64,000 nucleotides of DNA from Streptomyces sp. NK08204 (lineage in GTDB: Bacteria; Actinomycetota; Actinomycetes; Streptomycetales; Streptomycetaceae): assembly GCF_020400585.1 (NCBI RefSeq), contig NZ_JAINVF010000011.1:163077-227076 (forward strand). Reading direction: 5' to 3'. Shown piece by piece: positions 61,329-64,000 of the stretch. Both the position numbers and the translations under genes were made by a program. Under the pieces are notes generated by a model. That model ran no database searches, was not told the DNA's origin, and saw only the letters and a program-made list of their open reading frames with translations. Position 1 is the first letter of the stretch. Every line of letters starts with the position of its first letter.

Positions 61329-62336
61329 ATGTCGACCTTCCACGTGATCGACGGCTCCGTCGCCCAGGATGTCATCAGCTCCGCGCCGTCGGACGTCCTG
61401 GAGATCGTGCGGGACACCTACCTCCAGCACGGCCGTGGGGACACAGTGAACCCCAACAGCCACTTCCTGCGCTTCCCGCACGATCCCGGCGCCCGGATCA
61501 TCGCCCTCCCCGCCCACCTCGGCGGCGACACACCGGTCTCCGGCCTCAAGTGGATCGCCAGCTACCCGCAGAACGTGCGCCAGAACCTGCCGCGGGCCTC
61601 CGCCGTCCTGGTGCTGAACGACGCCGAGACCGGCTACCCGTTCGCCTGTCTGGAGGCGTCCGGCATCAGCGCCGCTCGCACCGCGGCGTCCGCCGCGCTC
61701 GCCGTGGAGACCCTCGCCGACGGCGACAGCCCGAAAACGGTGCTCTTCGTCGGCGCCGGCGTCATCGGCCGGACCGTCTCCGACTTCCTCGCGGCCCGCG
61801 GCACCAACGTCCGCGCATGCCTGGTCCACGACCACGTCGACGCGTACGCGGAGACCTTCGCCGCCTACGCCGCCGACACCCACGGCTGGCAGACCCGCAC
61901 GGTGGGGCAGATCGACGCGGCCCTGGCCACCGCCGACCTGGTCGTCCTCGCCACCACCGCGCCGGCGCCCTGGCTGGCGGACGGACAGACCCTCCTGCCG
62001 GGCCAGCTCATCCTGAACCTGTCCCTGCGCGACATCCACCCCACCGTCATGATCAAGTGTCACAACGTCCTGGACGACATCGACCACTGCCTCACCGCGC
62101 AGACCTCGCCCCACCTGACGGAGACGGAGTACGGCACGCGCGACTTCATCGACGGCACGCTGGCCGACGTCCTGCGCGGCGACGTGACCCTCGATCAGGA
62201 CCGTCCCACCGTCTTCTCCCCGTTCGGCCTCGGCGTCCTCGACCTGGCCGTCGGCTACCACATCTACCGGACCGCCCTGCGCACCGGCCGCGCCACCGAG
62301 ATACGGGGGTTCTTCCCCGAGCTGAAACGCTGGTGA
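61329..62336 (+). CDS. sbnB: 2,3-Diaminopropionate biosynthesis protein SbnB
   Basis: The 335-residue ornithine cyclodeaminase-like dehydrogenase reads STFHVIDGSVAQDVISSAPSDVLEIVRDTYLQHGRGDTVNPNSHFLRFP, GLKWIASYPQNVRQNLPRASAVLVLND and the NAD motif VLFVGAGVIGRTVSDFL. SbnB oxidatively cleaves the SbnA product to L-2,3-diaminopropionate and 2-oxoglutarate. It is the last gene of the precursor operon; a 28-bp hairpin follows 27 bp after the stop. Confidence 0.93.
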   Translation: MSTFHVIDGSVAQDVISSAPSDVLEIVRDTYLQHGRGDTVNPNSHFLRFPHDPGARIIALPAHLGGDTPVSGLKWIASYPQNVRQNLPRASAVLVLNDAETGYPFACLEASGISAARTAASAALAVETLADGDSPKTVLFVGAGVIGRTVSDFLAARGTNVRACLVHDHVDAYAETFAAYAADTHGWQTRTVGQIDAALATADLVVLATTAPAPWLADGQTLLPGQLILNLSLRDIHPTVMIKCHNVLDDIDHCLTAQTSPHLTETEYGTRDFIDGTLADVLRGDVTLDQDRPTVFSPFGLGVLDLAVGYHIYRTALRTGRATEIRGFFPELKRW

Positions 62337-62362
62337 GCCAGGCGGCACCGGCCGCGTCCCCC

Positions 62363-62421
62363 GACGCCCCGGTCTCGTGTTCCCACCGAGCACCTCGATG
62401 GGAACACGAGGCCGGGGCGTC
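62363..62421. terminator. Long hairpin terminator after SbnB
   Basis: Two 28-nt arms (62363-62390 and 62394-62421) are complementary at 26 positions, and the other two would be G-U pairs in RNA. The loop is CAC. It lies 27 bp beyond the sbnB stop and should end the precursor operon transcript. Confidence 0.85.
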
Positions 62422-62901
62422 ACCGTGTGCGCCGGGACGGGGTGGGAGGGGCCGGCCCCGCTGGTGGGAGGGCTTCGAGACGTCACCGTGGGCGGGGCCC
62501 GGGGCAGCGGGAGCCCGGGGCTGTGAACCCCGTGCCGCCAAAGGCCGACCGCACGGGCCGCGGCCCCTGACGCGGCCACCGGGCTGAGCGTACGCACACG
62601 ACAAGGCCGAGCGTACGGACCGGACGAGGGCGAGCGTACGGACCGGACGAGGGCGAGCCACGGACAGGGCGAGGGGCCCGCCACGTGCAGGGCGAAGTGG
62701 GTGACGTGGCTGATGCGGGTGCGGGCCGGTGGTGTGTCCGCGAACTGCCCGTCGGCGAACAGCGGCCCAGCTCGTCCCGGATCCGGATCGCCAGGCTCCC
62801 CCTCGGGAACGCGGCCCGCGCCACCCGCACCGTCTCCGCCGGGATCTCCCCGGCCCCTTCGGCTGCACCGGCACCGGCTCCGGCACCGACCCCGTACGAC
62901 A
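62422..62901. other. Gene-free region with degenerate 23-bp tandem repeats
   Basis: No gene is evident. At 62585-62680 a unit of about 23 bp (CGAGCGTACGGACCGGACGAGGG) is repeated, two copies being identical and the flanking ones degraded. A related G/C-rich pair around GTCACCGTG occurs at 62420 and 62485. The region lies between two convergent transcription units, so it may simply be spacer. Confidence 0.55.
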
Positions 62902-62943
62902 ACGTCGGCCCCCAAGACCAAACCAGGTCTTGAGGGCCGACGT
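62902..62943. terminator. Bidirectional hairpin terminator before partial NRPS
   Basis: Arms of 18 nt (62902-62919 and 62926-62943) pair at 17 positions; the odd one can form a G-U pair in RNA on one strand. The loop is AAACCA. The hairpin lies about 94 bp downstream of the stop of the minus-strand NRPS and should end its transcript. Confidence 0.8.
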
Positions 62944-63036
62944 CATGCTCGGGCCCGAATCGATCAACAGCATCCGGCCGCCGGTCCGGGCCTCTCGTCG
63001 GCTCCGTGGGCTCCGGTGTCCCGCCGACGGTCCCCG

Positions 63037-64000
63037 TCAGGCCGGCAGCAGGTCCCGTCCCCGGTCGGCGACGCCGGCCGGCACGGCCTCACGCAACGCG
63101 GAGGCCACGATGTCGAGTTGCTCGTCGCCCCTGACCATCTCCATGTGGCGACCCGGCATCGCCCGCTGGGCCAGACCCGCCGGGTACAGCCCGCGCCAGT
63201 GGGCGATGTACCGGGCCTCCGGCACCTCGTCGCCGCTGCCGTCGCGCACCGTGTCGCTGACGAACAGCGTCGCCCTGGCCACCGAGCGACCCGGCCGGTA
63301 GGCGGCGAGCGAGCGGACCTCGGCCTCCAGCACCGCATAGGGCAGCCACTCGTCGAGCGTGACCAGATCCTCGTCGAGGTTCATCTCCGGTGCCAGACGC
63401 TGCAACTCCCGCTGTGTGGCGGACCGTTCGGCACCGTGCTCGTCCTGACCGCGGTGCCACAGCGTGTTCACCCGGCGGTACACCTCGGCGTGCCGCTGGA
63501 AGCGGGCTCGCTGGTCCTCGCCGGTCACCGCCGGCTCCAGCAGGAACAGGCCGGCCACCTCATCAGGCGCCCGCACGCCCATCGCGTGCGCGATCACCGC
63601 GCCGGTCGACCATCCGAGGATGGTGCACGGGCCCGTGGGCTGCACCCGGCGGATCTCCCGCCAGTACCGGTCCGCGATGGACTCGATTCCGACGAGCGGC
63701 GTCTCGTCCGCGTTCAGTCCCGGTGCCTGGACGCCGTACACGGTGAACATGCCCGTCAGGCGCCGTGCGAGCACCCGGTAGGGGTGGGTGCTGCCGCCGC
63801 CCGGGTGCACACAGAACAGGACGGGCAGTTCCGGGTCCGCCACGGACGACAGGAGCACCACCAGCCCGGCCGACGCCGCCTGCGGGGCGTCCAGCGCAGC
63901 CGCCAGCTCGGCCACCGTCGGGTGCCGCACGATCTGCTGGAGGCCGACGCTCAACCCGATTTCCCGCAGCCGGGAGACCACCCGGACCGAGGTGATCGAC
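63037..64000 (-). CDS. C-terminal T-TE end of a second NRPS (5' part outside window)
   Basis: The frame runs in from the window edge with a carrier-protein end (S-I-T-S-V-R-V-V-S-R-L-R-E-I-G-L, where the first Ser is the expected phosphopantetheine site), then VRHPTVAELAAAL. A type I thioesterase follows: LFCVHPGGGSTHPYRVLARRL, active-site Ser in TILGWSTGAVIAHAM, and His in MPGRHMEMVRG. It releases, and perhaps cyclises, the finished peptide. It provides the termination domain missing from the three-module NRPS at 47-55.9 kb. The modules before it are beyond the window. Confidence 0.93.
   Translation of the reverse strand, partial: SITSVRVVSRLREIGLSVGLQQIVRHPTVAELAAALDAPQAASAGLVVLLSSVADPELPVLFCVHPGGGSTHPYRVLARRLTGMFTVYGVQAPGLNADETPLVGIESIADRYWREIRRVQPTGPCTILGWSTGAVIAHAMGVRAPDEVAGLFLLEPAVTGEDQRARFQRHAEVYRRVNTLWHRGQDEHGAERSATQRELQRLAPEMNLDEDLVTLDEWLPYAVLEAEVRSLAAYRPGRSVARATLFVSDTVRDGSGDEVPEARYIAHWRGLYPAGLAQRAMPGRHMEMVRGDEQLDIVASALREAVPAGVADRGRDLLPA

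Noticed and set aside
62585..62680. CRISPR array
   Set aside because: Units of about 23 bp follow each other without unique spacers, and no cas gene is nearby.

Overview
The window is high-GC actinomycete DNA. Two genes of the SsgA-like sporulation family, dense runs of ATGA/GTGA-coupled genes and secondary-metabolite genes point to Streptomyces or a close relative. All calls come from reading the sequence; no database search was run.

Layout. 0-5 kb (minus strand): the end of an HdeD/DUF308 membrane protein, then a four-gene oxidation operon (ferredoxin, ferredoxin reductase, cytochrome P450, zinc alcohol dehydrogenase). 5.5-7.7 kb: a small secreted protein, a broken SsgA-like gene, a NIPSNAP-type protein and an intact SsgA-like gene. 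8.4-14.5 kb: a TetR repressor divergent from a self-sufficient CYP102 (P450-BM3-type) fusion, then a zinc alcohol dehydrogenase and a second TetR. Near-palindromes of form CCATACG-N-CGTATGG flank the tetR/CYP102 promoters and recur at 5.5 kb. 14.5-21.4 kb: a third TetR divergent from an aromatic-degradation operon (extradiol dioxygenase, FAH-type hydrolase, FAD hydroxylase, acetoacetyl-CoA synthetase, DoxX).

22.4-43.9 kb is an alcohol/aldehyde oxidation island built around mycofactocin. It holds aldehyde dehydrogenase with a nonsense-interrupted DUF779 partner, a GAF regulator, an iron alcohol dehydrogenase, a sensor kinase/response regulator pair, the methyltransferase MftM, a MoxR/VWA pair with His-rich metal-binding stretches, an NDMA-dependent methanol dehydrogenase, mftA-B-C-D-E, an SDR, mftF, acetyl-CoA synthetase and a short adenylate kinase. 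Together these can take an alcohol to aldehyde, acid and acyl-CoA, with adenylate kinase recycling the AMP. Two candidate cis-element families connect the island: a palindrome in the two divergent promoters, and an 11-bp-period direct repeat upstream of both aldDH and acs.

44-45 kb contains remnants (truncated FIST protein, decayed SDR) and an orphan CdiI-like immunity gene. 45.9-64 kb is the left part of a non-ribosomal peptide cluster: a LuxR-type regulator, a three-module NRPS lacking a thioesterase, both subunits of a B12-dependent glutamate mutase (3-methylaspartate), an AsnRS-like amide-forming enzyme without an anticodon-binding domain, a glutamate-synthase-like FMN enzyme, SbnA/SbnB (2,3-diaminopropionate), and the T-TE end of another NRPS that runs off the window. 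The precursor genes predict a peptide containing diaminopropionate and 3-methylaspartate or, more speculatively, 3-methylasparagine. This cluster is the best candidate for an undescribed system here.
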